DNA of 64,000 nt from Simmondsia chinensis (taxonomy: Eukaryota; Streptophyta; Magnoliopsida; Caryophyllales; Simmondsiaceae): the NCBI GenBank assembly GCA_018398585.1, contig JAGTTD010000009.1, positions 14,699,193-14,763,192 on the forward strand, in the 5' to 3' direction. Within the stretch, counting starts at the first letter, position 1. Each line of letters begins with the position of its first letter. Below, piece after piece: positions 1 to 12,412 of this stretch. The position numbers and the translations under genes are program-made. The notes below the pieces were generated by a model that was given only the letters and a program-made list of their open reading frames with translations, was not told where the DNA came from and searched no databases.

Positions 1-2
1 CA

Positions 3-14
3 TAGTATCAGAGC
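3..14 (+). other. Primer-binding site of copia element 1 (initiator tRNA-Met type)
   Basis: The bases read TAGTATCAGAGC, one mismatch from the standard plant TGGTATCAGAGC complementary to initiator tRNA-Met. Placement directly after a CA dinucleotide fits the LTR/PBS junction seen in copia element 3. Confidence 0.75.
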
Positions 15-221
15 ATACCTAACCCAAAAAAAAAAAAAATCTAAACCTTACCCAACACCGTCCCCTCTCTCACGCCCTAGATTGGCCAGCGCTGCCACTG
101 TCACAGCCCTGCACCACCGCCTCCGGCGCTACTCCCGTTCTCCTCCCCGGTACGTGGGCTTTCTCCCTCTTCTGGTGACTACACAAGTTGCATAGTGTGA
201 TATTCTCGGTTGATCGAAGTT

Positions 222-1588
222 ATGGGAGCCAATCCCAACCCCCCGTCGTCCCTCACCCAGCCTCGGTCTCCCTCCCTTCCGTCACCCAAACCACCACTAG
301 CACCAGCCGCCCACACTTGGGCCCGAGCCTTTCCGCACGTCGGGACCCCCCTTCGCGACGGTGAACATTGGTACTTCCCTTCCTCCTTTTCAACTAGGTT
401 ACTTTGGCTCTCAATATAGTATCCCTACTCCTCTCCCTGGGTCATCTTACCTGCCCCTCACTCCTCCTGTAAATCCACTTCCCACATCCTCTACTACGAG
501 CCTCGTAACTGTCAAACTAGAAAACCCTACTGATTATACAGCCTGGAGAGAACAAGTTTCTATGTTACTACGTGCCCATCGTCTCATGGGCTTTGTTGAT
601 GGTACTCTCCCTTGTCCTCTCTCTCAAATTCAAACACCAACAGGTGTCTTTATTTTCAATTCTGATTTTCAAACCTGGTCTTGTGTCGACCAAAGCATTA
701 GGGCTTATCTCTCTGCATCTCTTGCCCGGTCGGTTCTCAATGATGTTATTCTCTAACCCACATCCAAAGCTATGTGGGATGCCCTGGCCAAACGCTTGAG
801 GGACCACTCCCTTTCCAAGGAATTTGACTTCCGATCCTAACTGGTTACTTTGCGTAAAGATAACAAAACTATGACCGCTTACCTCACTGAACTCAAAACA
901 ATTGCCGATGACCTAGCTACCATTGACTCCCTGGTCTCTAATCGAGAATTGATGCACTATGCTCTTTTTGATCTCCCGCTGGAATATTCTGCTTTTAACA
1001 CCTTTACTCGCCAGTCTTCCTGTGATCTCTCGTTCGAAGGACTCAAGACGGCCCTCTTGGATGAAGAAGCAGCTTTATCTCGCATTCATGCTCGGTCCCA
1101 TGAACATGCGCATGCCCTCGCTGCGGCGGGACACGTGCCTGACACCTCATGTCAGAATCGGGGTCATGGTGGGCGTGGACGCAAGAGTCATGGGCGTAAC
1201 TCTAACCGTCAAGGAGGTCGTGGTGGTACATACGGTCAACCAAACTTACGGTCGGATCAACACCCTTACGGTCAAACACCGCCGGCACCACAACCCTGGG
1301 TCCACAACACAGGTCCTACTCCGCGTCTGCCTCATGAAGATATCCTTAGTCCCGAGCCTCTTGTCTGTCAGATTTGCTATCAAGTTGGTCATCCAGCCTC
1401 CCTTTGCTCACACCGCTATGTCAATACTGACCTCTCCCATTCACTGTCTGCCATGTTGGTAACAGATTCCGCTGATCCTACTTGGTACCCTGACTCTGGT
1501 GCTTCTAACCATATGACACCAAACCCAGGTATTTTGCAAAATATTTCTCCTTACTCTGGTTTTCAATCTATTTGGGTTGGCAATGGAT
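222..1588 (+). pseudogene. gag and start of protease, copia element 1 (broken)
   Basis: This encodes the capsid polyprotein that packages element RNA, then the start of the protease. An ATG at 222 opens the likely N-terminus; the frame shifts near 361, after which one frame runs to the gypsy insertion. Two TAA stops interrupt it at 754-756 and 838-840. The UBN2-like gag core spans about 500-1100. A basic Gly/Arg-rich stretch lies near 1150-1230. A CX2CX4HX4C knuckle (CQICYQVGHPASLC) is near 1366-1407. The protease motif WYPDSGASNHM is near 1483-1515. Coding sequence is cut at 1588, where the gypsy element inserted. Identification rests on colinearity with copia element 3. Confidence 0.88.
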
Positions 1589-1857
1589 TGTCATGAACGG
1601 AACATGGAATTAGGCTAACATGCATTTTGGCGGGAACAATTACAAATTAGTTCAATTAAGCGGGATAGTTTGTTAAGAATTTGGGTGATGTTTTCGGTTG
1701 TTACAAGCATGAGTTTAACATTGTAAACATCTATAAAAAGACTTGTAAGTGTAAGAAGTGATCATCCAATGAAAATATAATCCCATTTCCTTGTTTTTAC
1801 TCTATCTCGCTCTTTTAATTCTATGGTTAGAAATCAAATTCTAGTTGATTTCTAACA
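1589..1857 (+). repeat. 5' LTR of the nested gypsy element
   Basis: It begins TGTCATGAAC and ends TTCTAACA, and is matched without indels by 6470-6738. A TATA-like CTATAAAAAG lies near 1731-1740. Confidence 0.93.
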
Positions 1858-1859
1858 TT

Positions 1860-1871
1860 TGGTATCAGAGC
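1860..1871 (+). other. Primer-binding site of the nested gypsy element
   Basis: TGGTATCAGAGC is the exact complement of the plant initiator tRNA-Met 3' end and lies two bases after the LTR. Confidence 0.9.
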
Positions 1872-1931
1872 CTAAATTTAGGCATCACCCTGATCATTGA
1901 ATCCATTCTGGCCAGGAGGAGAAGATCAGCA

Positions 1932-4900
1932 ATGCCTCCTACCACCCGAGCCAATGCAGCTAACAATACCGCCAATGCCACACCCAATGTGGGGCCTGGT
2001 ATGGTGTCAGGTGCAGCACCCACATATGCTGCTGTTGCTGGTGCGGAAGGAGGTAATCCTCAGGGATTACGGATGGATCAAGTGATGCAAATGATGCAAA
2101 ATGTGCTCCGGAATGTCCAATTGCTTGATCAGAAAATGGACAGCCAGGGCCAAAATTTGAATCAGTTGTCTGATTGGCAAAGAAGGTGTGAATCTCAGCA
2201 GCAGGGAAGTGGGAATCTCTTTCCACCTAACCCACAACCTGTTCGACAGCCGGTCAGGTCTCCTGATCTCATTCCTCCACCCTCAGATTCAGGTGACAGT
2301 GCCTCAAATGCAAGAAGTTCCTCTTATAGACAGCCTCGGCTAGAATCGGAGCCATTTGAAGGAATCTTGCTCCAATCTTGGTTGAGGAAATGTGAGAGGT
2401 ATTTTAAATTCTATAGCATTGAAGAGCATGAGAAAGTGGAACTTGCGGCAGTTAAATTGAAGGGGGAAATGGAGACTTGGTTTTATGGGTTGATTCGCAC
2501 CAAACCCAATCTCACTTGGACCACATTCTCAAATGAACTTTGTTCTCGGCATGGGGATGAAGATGTCAGTGAGGTTATTGATAACTTCAACAAATTGATC
2601 CAATCAACCACTGTCAAAGATTATATGGGAAGATTTGAAGAATTAAGAGCTAGAATGCTCTACGTTTATCCTGATGCTCCGGAGTCCTTTTATGTTTCCA
2701 GCTTTGTGAGTGGACTCAAGCCACGCAGCAAGAGCTTGGTTAAGGCTTTTGAACCAGAGTCCTTAACTCAGGCATATACCAAGGCTAGGAAGGTGGAAAG
2801 CTCGGTATCATCAAATGTGGATGTTCCTAGGGGCAAAGGGAATTTCCTTAGCACTTCATCCAGCCGAGCTACCCAACCCAGTAGCAAGAATAACAGCTTG
2901 GAGGACAGGAGGCCTCAACGACTATGCTACAAGTGCAATCATAAATACTTCTTTGGTCACAAGTGTGATCAAAAGTACTTGATGACAGTTTTTGGTGAAG
3001 AAAGCCATGAAGATGAGGCCGATGAAGAAGTTCTTCAGGAATCAACTCTGGAGGAGGAGGAATTCGAGGCAGAGGATGACAGCTCTGTGGAAATATCAGT
3101 GAAAGCTCTAACCGGGTCTAGTTCACACAACACCATTCGAATCAAAGGTGTAGCAGGACAGCAGACATTGCTTATCCTCATTGATAGCGGTAGTACACAC
3201 AGCTTTGTTGATCCTAAGGTCGTGAGAGCTGTAGGATAAGAGATCATCAAGACCACTCCCCTTGCCGTGACCTTTGCTGATGGTAATTCCCTCCTCACTC
3301 ACACAAAATGTAAGAATTTCAGTTGGAAGATGCAAGGGCATAAGTTTGTCTATGACTTTCAACTCTTGAGGCTTGGTGGTTGTGACATGGTACTAGGAGT
3401 GGATTGGATGAGGTGCTATAGTCCAATCCTCTTTGATTTCTCACAATTGGCAGTTTCCTTTGAGAAAGAAGGTCTTAAGATCAAATTGCAAGGCATTTGT
3501 GAGCAAGGACAGCTGCAATACATGAGCGGGAAGCAGCTACACAAGGCACTGAGGAAGGAAGATTACAACTGGGTTGATCATTTTTACTCAATTACACCAA
3601 ATGCAGCACTTCAGCAGCAATAGATCTTAGCTCCTCTGCAGAATATGTTGACAGAATTTGATGATATCTTCAGACAACCTGATGAGTTACCTCCCCACAG
3701 GTCCTTGGATCATGCTATTCCACTAAAGGAAGGAGCCCATCCAGTCAGCCAACGCCCCTACAGATACCCACACTCTCAAAAAAATGAGATTGAGCGACAG
3801 GTGGATGAACTGCTCCAGACCAAGTTCATCCGGCATAGTCACTCCCCCTTTGCATCACTGGTAATTTTGGTGAAGAAGAAGGATGGAACATCACGAATGT
3901 GCATTGATTATCGCCAATTGAACTCCCTTACAGTCAAGGACAAGTTCCCAATACCTATCATTGACGATTTACTTGATGAACTCCATGGTGCTTGCTACTT
4001 TTCCAAGCTGGACCTACGGCAAGGGTATTATCAGATAAGAGTTCAAGAAGGTGACATCCAAAAGACAGCTTTTAGGACCCATCAAGGTCATTATGAGTTC
4101 GTGGTAATGCCCTTTGGGCTATCTAACGCACCAGCCACATTTCAAGCCTTGATGAACGAGGTGTTCAAAGCTTACTTGAGGAAGTTTGTCCTTGTCTCTT
4201 TTGACGACATATTGGTCTACTGGCCCACATTGTAGCAGCACTTGGTGCATCTGAGGAATGTTTTACAGACAATGAGAATTCACAAGTTGTTCGCTAGGCT
4301 CTCCAAATGTGCTTTTGCTCAAACTCAGGTTGAATACCTGGGACATATAATATCATTTGAAGGAGTTGCTACCGATCCAAGTAAAGTGCAAGCTATGTTG
4401 CAATGGCCAGAGCCCAAATCCCTTAAAGAATTAAGGGGATTTTTGAGTTTAACAAGCTACTACCGCAAATTCATAATGGGGTATGGATTGATTGCCAAAC
4501 CATTGACAGAATTGCTCAAGAAGGACAACTTCCATTGGAATGCTTCAAACCAGGAGGCATTTGAATCATTGAAATAGATCATGACCAAGGTTCCAGTCCT
4601 TGCTATGCTAGACTTCAGCTAGCCCTTCACTCTTGAAACTGATGCTAGTAGTTCAGGCATTGGTGCTGTTCTTTCGCAAGGAGGAAGACCATTGGCTTAC
4701 TTAAGCCAAGCTTTGGGACCAAAGAACCAAAGTCTCTCCATATATGAGAAGGAGTATATGGCCATAATTTTGGCTGTTTAAAAGTGGCGCCATTATTTGG
4801 AAGGCCATAAATTTGTCATAAAAACAGACCATCAAAGTCTAAAATACTTGCTCGAGCAAAGGATCACCACAAGGGTCCAAATAAAAGGGTTGATGAGAAT

Positions 4901-6441
4901 GCTGGGATTAGAGCACACCATTGAGTACCGGAAAGGGGCTGAAAATTTGGTAGTAGATGCTCTCTCTAGATGTAATGAGGAAGCAGAACCAAAGGAAGAG
5001 GCAGATAAAGCTCGATATGCTGCAATCACTGAAGTAGTGCCTCTTTGGATGACAGAAGTAATCAGATCTTATGAAAATGATGAATTTGCTAAAGCTTGCA
5101 TTGTCCCTTACTGCATCAATTCCTCTCCAGCAAATCTTGATCCCAATATTTCTGTCAATGGAGGCATCATAAGGGTTAACGGCAGGATCTTGGGGGGGTG
5201 ACTCTGGCAGAGAAGGTTCATATCAGAGAATCAAGCAGTATTTTTATTGGCCAAAGCTGAAGAAGCAAGTCCAAGAATTCGTGGACCAATGCCAGACTTG
5301 CCAATAGATCAAGGTGGATCACACACCATACAAAGGACTGCTGTAACCGCTCCCAGTTCCTGAGGGTTCTTGGACTCACATCAACATGGACTTCATTGAA
5401 GGACTACCTAAATCTGAAGGGAAGGAAATCATTTGGGTAGTAATTGATCGTTTTACCCGATATGGTCACTTCATTGCTCTTCATCACCCCATCACTCCAG
5501 AAAAGCTGGCTCGGTTGTTCTTAGACAACATCTACAAACTCCATGGCCTTCCTCAGACAATTGTGTCAGATAGAGACAAGTTATTCACCAGTAACTTCTG
5601 GCGTGAGCTGTTCCTTCTGCTGGGCACCACTTTAGCCTTGAGTTCCTCTTACCATCCACAAACGGATGGTCAAACCGAGAGAGCTAATCAAAGTGTAGAG
5701 CAATACCTACGTGGCATGACATTCTCACATCCCAAGCAATGGCACAAGTGGCTTTCTCTTGCTGAGTATTGGTATAACACTCATTCTCATAGTTCCTGAG
5801 GAACTACACCCTTTAAGGCCCTCTATGGTCAAGATCCTCCTTCTCCATTATTCAATCAAGGAGTGGTCTCTGATGTACAAGGGGTTATTGACTTACTTCA
5901 GCAAAGAATGCAACTCATTCTTCAGCTCAAAGATAATTTATAGTTGGCTCAAGCTAGGATGAAGTTTTACGCAGCTAAGAAGAGAACTGACAAGAGCTTC
6001 AATGTGGGAGATATGGTATACCTCAAACTGCAGCCATATCGACAAAGTTCAATAGCAATCCGCAAAAACATCAAGTTATCTGCCAGGTTTTATGGCCCTT
6101 ACAAAATCCTAGAACGAGTTGGCAAGGTAGCATACAAATTGGAGCTTCCCCGGAACTGCTTGATTCACCCTGTGTTTCATATATCCTTACTAAAGAAATA
6201 GGTTTCCTCCAAGGCTGACGGCACTAAAGGTACCTCAAGAGGAGCAGCAGCAAGCTTAAAAGCAGGAAATAACGGCCAACTGATCCTTGAACCTGAGGTC
6301 ATTCTTGATAAAAGAACAGTGCAGCAGAAAGGCAGTACTACACAACAGCTTTTGATCAAATGGACCAACTTAAGCTCTGAACAAGCTACTTGGGAGAATT
6401 CCAACTTCATCAAATCTCAATTTCCTTCCTTCTATTCTTGA
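1932..6441 (+). pseudogene. gag-pol of the nested gypsy element, 11 stops and one frameshift
   Basis: This was one continuous gag-pol frame. The ATG at 1932 is chosen because the earlier in-frame ATG at 1845 lies inside the LTR. Domains in order: retrotransposon gag core (about 2330-2760); zinc knuckle with CYKCN and GHKC near 2925-2970; protease LIDSGSTHSFVD near 3176-3212; reverse transcriptase 3700-4400 with FDDIL near 4200; RNase H about 4630-4970; integrase zinc region and catalytic core 5220-5800, with the usual YHPQTDGQTER near 5650-5685; GPY/F region 6080-6200; chromodomain-like end 6330-6435. Stops are at 3237, 3621, 4233, 4575, 4620, 4779, 5305, 5344, 5797, 5941 and 6199. The frame shifts near a G run around 5190-5200. 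No functional protein is possible. Confidence 0.92.
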
Positions 6442-6455
6442 GACACGAATGAATT

Positions 6456-6467
6456 GAAGGGGAGGGA
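6456..6467 (+). other. Polypurine tract of the nested gypsy element
   Basis: GAAGGGGAGGGA lies two bases before the 3' LTR, the normal plus-strand priming position. Confidence 0.85.
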
Positions 6468-6469
6468 AT

Positions 6470-6738
6470 TGTCATGAACCGAACACGGAATTAGGCTAAT
6501 ACGCATTTTGGCGGGAACAATTACAAATTAGTTCAATTAAGCGGGAAAGTTTGTTAAGAATTTGGGTGATGTGTCCGGTTGTTACAAGTATGAGTTTAAC
6601 ATTGTAAACATCTATAAAAATACTTGTAAGTGTAAGAAGTGATCATCCAATGAAACTATAATCCCATTTCCTTATTTTTACTCTATCTCGTTCTTTTAAT
6701 TCTATGGTTAGAAATCAAATTCTAGTTGATTTCTAACA
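6470..6738 (+). repeat. 3' LTR of the nested gypsy element
   Basis: It is the same length as the 5' LTR, begins TGTCATGAAC and ends TTCTAACA, and is followed by the TGGAT target duplication. Confidence 0.93.
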
Positions 6739-6743
6739 TGGAT

Positions 6744-9584
6744 CTCTATTACCTGTTACACATGTTGGCACTTCAAAACTGCGTGCTCCCGCACGCGATT
6801 TAACTCTTTCTAAAGTCTTTTGCTTCTTGGACTAACTTATAACCTCCTTTCGATTAAACAATTGTGTCGCGACAACAACTTTAGTGTTGAATTTGACTCA
6901 TCCTCCTTTTTTTGTTAAGGACAAGGCTACGGGGATGCCCCTACTCAGAATACTCAGCAATGGACCACTTTATGGCTTCTCCCCTCACCTCACAGGACTT
7001 GTTGCACATACTGCTCCTGCAGACTTATGGCACCGGCGCTTAGAACATTTAGGTCATTCTGTTTTCGATACTTTACATAGTCGTTCTTTAATTCTTTCTA
7101 GCTCAGGTTCTAGTTCTATTAAACATTGTCAGGCCTGTTGTTTGGGCAAGTCACATCGTTTACCTTTTGCTCGCGTTATGCATATTACTACTACACCTTT
7201 GTAATTAATACATTCGGATGTTTGGCAATCACCTGTTCAGTCTAATTCTGATTTACGTTACTATGTGCATTTCATTGATGATTATTCTCGCTTCACTTAG
7301 CTTTTTCTGATGCAAGAAAAAGATGAAGTGTACTCCATATTTTATGATTTTAAAACTCTGGTTGAAAATCAATTTAACACCGCTATCAAATGTTTTCAAA
7401 GTGATGGGAGTCGTGAATTTGATAACAAATCCATGGCCGCATTATAGAAAATTTGGCATACACTTTTGTCTTTCCTGTCCTGATACTTCGCAACAAAATG
7501 GGGTGGCGAAACGCAAGCATCAACATTTGAGTGAAATGGTACGGGCCCTTCTTTTTCAGGCGCAACTGCCATATGAATTTTGGGCCGATGCTGTTTGTAC
7601 TGCGTGTTTTATAATCAACCGATTGCCTACCCCTTGTTTGCATAACATTTCTGCTTTTGAAAAACTTTTTAATCAAGTGCCAAACTACACTGTTTTTTGG
7701 GTCTTTGGGTGTGCATGTTACCCCGTACCGCCCATAAATTAGCCCCGCACTCCATCCCCTGCGTGTTTCTCAGGTATGCTGCATGATATAAGGGCTATCG
7801 CTGTTTAAATTCTGCTCTGGGTCGTGTACATATTAGTCATCATGTTTACTTTCTTGAGCACATTTTTCCATACGAGGACCTAGACTCTAGTTGCACTACG
7901 TCATCCATTTATTCTGTTATTGAGGTCCCTCTTCCCCTACCCCTCATGCCTGACTTGCACGAGGACCCACCGTCGGGTGCCCCACCCGCGGCACCCTTGG
8001 GTGCAGCACCGGTGCCCCAGGTGTCCTCACCTAGTGTTCCTGATACATACACCCTTGTACCCTCGTCCCCCTTGGTCACGGTGCCGGTGGCATAGGTGTC
8101 CTCGACACCCACCACAGTGCCTTCACCGCCCTCGGCCATGGCTTCGGTCCCGGCTAAGTTGCCACAAACAGGGCTTCGGCTCTGGCTCCCATGGCTTCCC
8201 CTTCAGCACTCGAGGGTCACCCTATGCACACCCGTCTCAAAGACGGCATTTGTAAGTCCAAGCACATCCTTGATAATTTTGAAATTTTAGCCCGATTGTC
8301 AGACCAACCACCATCAGGTTCATTCTTGCACTGGCTGTAACCAATTCCTGGTCCATTCGCCAACTTGATGTTAAAAATGTGTTTTTACATGGTTTTCTAA
8401 ATGAGGAGGTATACATGCGACAACTGCCTGGTTTTGTACATCACAAATTTCCTATGCATGTTTGCCATCTGCGTACGGCCACATATGGCCCAAATCAGGC
8501 ACCTCGGTCTTGCTTTCATAGGCTTAGTTCGTTCCTCTACAGTCTTGGGTTCTATTATAATAAGGCAGATCCCTCTCTTTTCATTCATCGCTCTCCTACC
8601 AGCATTGTGTGTCTTCTGCTATATGTGGATGACATCATCCTACCAGCACCCGGATCTCCTCACCAAGTTCATTGCCTCTTTATACACTCAGTTTGCCATG
8701 AAGGACCTTGGCCCGCTTCACTAATTTCTTGGTATCGAAGCGCATTGCTCTCGACATGGTTTGTTTCTTTCACAACATAAATACACCCTTGACCTTGTTG
8801 GCAAACATGACATGCTTGAGGCTAAACCTGTTCAGTCTCCCTTTCCTGCACGGGTTCAACCTTCCGCGAGTGACGGGGTGCTACTTGAGGATCCCACCAT
8901 GTTTCGTAGTGCCGTTGGTGCCCTCCAGTATCTCACTATGACTCGACCCGACATCTGCTATGTGGTTAACCGTGTGTCCTAGTTTATGCATGCTCCAATG
9001 ACTTTCCATTGGCAAATGGTGAAATGCATCTTGCGATATCTTAAGCTCACTCCTGATCATGGTCTTACGATTACGCCTGGTTCCTGCACTACAGTCACTA
9101 CCTATGCGATGCTGACTGGGGTGGGTGTCCTGACACTCGCCGCTCTACCACTGGGTTTTCTCTCTTCCTTGGACCCAATCTCATTTCCTGGTGTGCCCAA
9201 AAGCAACCCACAGTTGCTAAATCCACTACTGAGTCCGAGTACCATGCCGTGGCCAAGCTTGTAGCTGAGTGTGACTGGATCCGCTATCTCATGTGCGACC
9301 TTGGGTTACGCCATTCTGGTCCTATCCTTGTCTACTGTGACAATGTGTCTACCACATACCTGGCTTCCAAACCCATTTCCAATGATCGCAGAAAACATGT
9401 CGACGTTGATTTTCACTATGTGCTTGAAAAGGTTGTCAAGGGCGATATCTAGGTTCGATACACGCCTACCACTAAACAGGTTTCCAATATCTTCATAAAA
9501 GGGTTGGCCACTGTTCGCTTCCACTACCACAAAGCCAATCTGCATGTTGGTGCCTCCCCCGTTCAGATTGAGGAGGCGTATTAG
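6744..9584 (+). pseudogene. pol remainder of copia element 1: integrase, RT, RNase H (broken)
   Basis: This is the continuation of the copia gag-pol after the nested insertion. The gag-pre-integrase HHCC region, with HRRLEHLGH and KHCQACCLGK, is at about 7028-7165. The integrase core, with FIDDYSRF and FQSDGSREFDN, spans about 7200-7600. Reverse transcriptase is at about 8340-8800 and retains YVDDII near 8617-8640. RNase H ends with the conserved tail near 9330-9480. Stops and frame changes are frequent, and the N-terminal half of RT is missing around 8290-8380, where coding similarity jumps. The last stop TAG at 9582-9584 lies inside the first six bases of the 3' LTR. Confidence 0.88.
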
Positions 9585-9718
9585 GATAATGTCCATTAGG
9601 ATAATATCTGTCAGGATAATATCCCTGATCTATATTTATCCATATATTCTGTATTCATATTACTATATATACGTATTTTAGCAACCCTATTGGTATACTT
9701 TCCTAAACTATTCTCTCA
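9579..9718 (+). repeat. 3' LTR of copia element 1
   Basis: It follows a polypurine tract (ATTGAGGAGGCG) and begins TATTAGGATA like the other two copia elements. It contains short AGGATAATATC repeats and the conserved GCAACCCTATTGG block. The end near 9718 (TTCTCTCA) is inferred by alignment to copia element 3; without the 5' flank no target duplication can be tested. Confidence 0.75.
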
Positions 9719-9861
9719 TAATAAGTACCATGTCATCAAACTTTTTGAATAATATTACTTAAGCCCTTATAAGGTTGAAAAAATTAAATAAATTTCTAAA
9801 AATGTTTTATAAATAATTATCCTATAATTCTTATTAGAATCTCATTCCAATAAAGTATTTA

Positions 9862-9900
9862 CTAGTGTATCCCCGTGCTATACATGGATGATGTTTATAT
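9862..9900 (-). mobile_element. Helitron-like 3' terminus, hairpin diverged
   Basis: Read on the minus strand the sequence ends ...GCACGGGGATACACTAG followed by T, matching the Helitron rule of a hairpin about 10 nt before a terminal CTRR and insertion next to T. The stem is imperfect here. How far the element extends rightwards is not determined. Confidence 0.45.
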
Positions 9901-11177
9901 CTTCAAGTGCTATAATTCTATGTGTGAATTGTATAATTTGCAAAATAAAATATATTATGTATCCAAAATATAATGTACAATGACATTATGTTTGTATAGT
10001 GTCTTTTTTACCATTTGCATGACTAATCTAGTTATTCCTTGCAAGGGATCTGCAGAGAAATAAAATTATTTGCAAACTTTTTGTTATATGGGCACACAGT
10101 CTTAACGAATAAATTCGAGACAATTTCCTCTTTTTTTTGGTTGTCGTCGTCGTTTCCCCATGTTGAACGCTATTTGAGATTGAAATTTTTTTTTTCATAT
10201 GAGTAATTTTCGAATTTGATTCTATTTCTATCAAATGGTAGATTGTGCATAATTTATTTGAGGTAAGCATGAAATCTCTAATTGTATAGAAATTGAATTG
10301 TTGCTTTTTGAATTTGTTATGCAAAAAAGATGCTTTTTTATCCTTTTTTTGGTCTAAGACTTCATTGATTTTATATTTACAGAAATTACTTTTGATGAAC
10401 AAACTATCATATTATATATTTTCAAAATTGAGTTTTCATATTATTTTTCCACCTGCAATTTTTTTATTTTATATTTTTTTCACATTCTTTTTATATCACT
10501 ACCTAAAATAGTAGTTACATTCTTTTTAATGCAACATGTACTCTCTTATTATTGTTCCATTATCCTTTTTATTAATTGTACTAATTTGGTACCAAAGCTT
10601 TTACAAAACAGCCTTTTTTGAAAAAAGTTATTATAAAGTAAATTCTTTTCAACTTGTGAGAATAATTTGCCAAATATATTAGTATTCCATATTTTTTTCT
10701 TTATTTGTATTTTTATTTCATATTTTATTGGATATTCAATTTTTTCCCTTATCAAATAGAGTAAATTAGACAAATTTTCATTTGAAATTTTGTGAAAATT
10801 TTAATAATTTTTTATCAAAATATCTTATTTATTTTTGTTATTCTAAGTGTATTTTATTTTCTTCTGAGAAAAATTATTTTGCTCATCTTTTTTTCATTTT
10901 TTCATCTTTTATAAGAAAAGGTTTTCGTTTTGAAATTTTTTTTCATCTTTTCAGTTTTCTTTTTAATTTTATATAATTTATTTTACTACTTTACTTTCTC
11001 TTATTCCTTAAATTTTTTCTTCTCCAATATTTTGTATTTGAATTTTTCTTACAAATGTTATTATAACACATAAAATAGAAGGAGCTAATGGATTTACTTT
11101 TTTTTTTTTACCTTCATAATCTCAACAATCTTCTTTAGTTTTTTTTAATTATATATTTTTATATTTTTATGTAGTTG

Positions 11178-11380
11178 GTGAATGGCCCGGATCTTTACAA
11201 TTTATTTTCAGATTGATGTTAAACGTGCTTACCTTTCGGTTGGGGGCACTTGAGAACAGTCTCTCTTCAAGTTAACACCCTAAAGGGGAAAGGCTGTGTA
11301 CATCCGACCCTCCCCCCCCCCCCCGACCCTGCGTAGGTGGGAGTCCTTGAGGCACTGGGTATGTTCCTATTAAATATAGT
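11178..11380 (+). mobile_element. Degenerate 5S-derived SINE copy
   Basis: The tail matches the SINE copies at 31.4, 39.6, 41.2, 42.0, 43.5, 45.1 and 61.2 kb: GGCTGTGTACATCC, a 13-base C run at 11312-11324, GACCCTGCGTAGG, then GGGAGTCCTTGAGGCACTGG. The 5S-like head is reduced to traces (GATGTTAAACGTGCTT). It lacks the flanks shared by the other copies, so it looks like an independent, older insertion. Confidence 0.6.
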
Positions 11381-12412
11381 TTTCAGGGTACCATTGAGAC
11401 ATTGGGAATGTATCTTGCTTTCTATTTACTATATTTAATAATAACAATAATATATACGGGTCATTTCATCATTTAGGTACTCGTTAAATTTTTGTATACA
11501 TGAAAATTATGCATTGCTTTTTGGATGAAAACATAAATGGTAAAAGTTTTCAAAAATGATATCATACATAGTAAGGGCAACATACTTTACAAAAACGACT
11601 AAGAAGAAAGGTATTATTTAGAAAAGGACCATGAAAGGTATCAACTATTTATAAGTGACCAGGACAATTAGTCGAAATAATAATATGATAACAAAAAAGA
11701 ATATGTGGTAGATGATGTGTCACTAAAAAAGATGACACATACAATGTCATGATGAAGTTAATATACCTTTTTTAAAAAATTTTAAAAATTATTAAAATTT
11801 TAAATTATTTATGTAAAATAGTTTTAATGCAATAATTTTTAGAATACAAATTAGTTGTGCTTCTGCAAAAAAAAAAAAAAAAAAAATGTTCATTGGATGT
11901 ACGCCATTACAAACGGTGTACGTTGAACGTGCTACAGTAAATAGTGCCATTTTGGTAAATATTTTTGAAAGTATGCTATTTTGATAAATTTTTTTCAAAA
12001 CTATGCCAATTGGGTAAAAAATTCCCCAAACTATGACCCACAATTCGATCAATTGGGGTGTTTTCTGGTCAAATATGTACCCTAAAAATTGCTTATGCCT
12101 TCTATTTTAAAGTAATCACACATGGGGAGAAAAATAAGTATGCACCAAATTCTTTATATAATGAGTTTCTCGTTAAAAAAAAATTAGAAAGTAGGTAAAT
12201 TACTTACCTTAAATATATAAAAGATCTTCAAAAGTGTAATAATTTGGGGGAGAACTAAAAATATAATTTCTTTAGAATTATTTAATAGTAAAACTGTAAA
12301 AGAAAACAATTATGGATATATTTGTTTGTACAATTATTTAGAGAGAATAAAGTTTTTGATTATGGAATTTGTAAAATAATAATAGATAAAAGTGGGGTGA
12401 TGAGAATGTATG

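Larger units (their letters stand above)
1589..6738 (+). mobile_element. Nested Ty3/gypsy chromovirus, Reina-like, complete but dead
   Basis: The element is 5,150 bp with two 269 bp LTRs (TG...CA), a tRNA-Met primer site and a polypurine tract. Its polyprotein has the gypsy order gag-protease-RT-RNase H-integrase, with a chromodomain-like C-terminus. A perfect 5 bp target duplication TGGAT lies at 1584-1588 and 6739-6743. Small total size, short LTRs and a terminal chromodomain fit the Reina clade of chromoviruses; clade assignment is inference. By eye the LTRs differ at about 12 of 269 positions (about 4-5%), so it is not a recent insertion. It lies in the protease region of copia element 1, in the same orientation. 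Confidence 0.93.
1..9718 (+). mobile_element. Ty1/copia element 1, 5'-truncated by window, disrupted
   Basis: This is a copia-type LTR retrotransposon. In order it shows a tRNA-Met-like primer site, gag with a CCHC knuckle, an aspartic protease motif, integrase, reverse transcriptase and RNase H, then a short 3' LTR; the integrase-before-RT order defines copia. Bases 1-2 (CA) are probably the last bases of the 5' LTR, because copia element 3 has its LTR end directly before the same primer site. The element is split at 1589-6738 by a nested gypsy element. It shares family with the elements at 12413-17063 and 47095-52342. Decay is heavy, with stops, frameshifts and an internal deletion near 8290-8380. 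Confidence 0.93.
9719..12407. other. AT-rich stretch without recognisable genes
   Basis: I see no gene here. It holds a Helitron-type 3' end at 9862, T-rich tracts through 10100-11160, a degenerate SINE at 11178-11380, a run of about 20 A near 11867-11886, and undetermined AT-rich sequence to copia element 2. Small open frames such as those on either strand near 10030-10980 are low-complexity and unsupported. Confidence 0.7.

Noticed and set aside
10028..10980. Several ORFs of 60-125 residues
   Set aside because: Composition is Phe/Ile/Lys/Asn-rich from AT-rich DNA, with no motif and no consistent frame.
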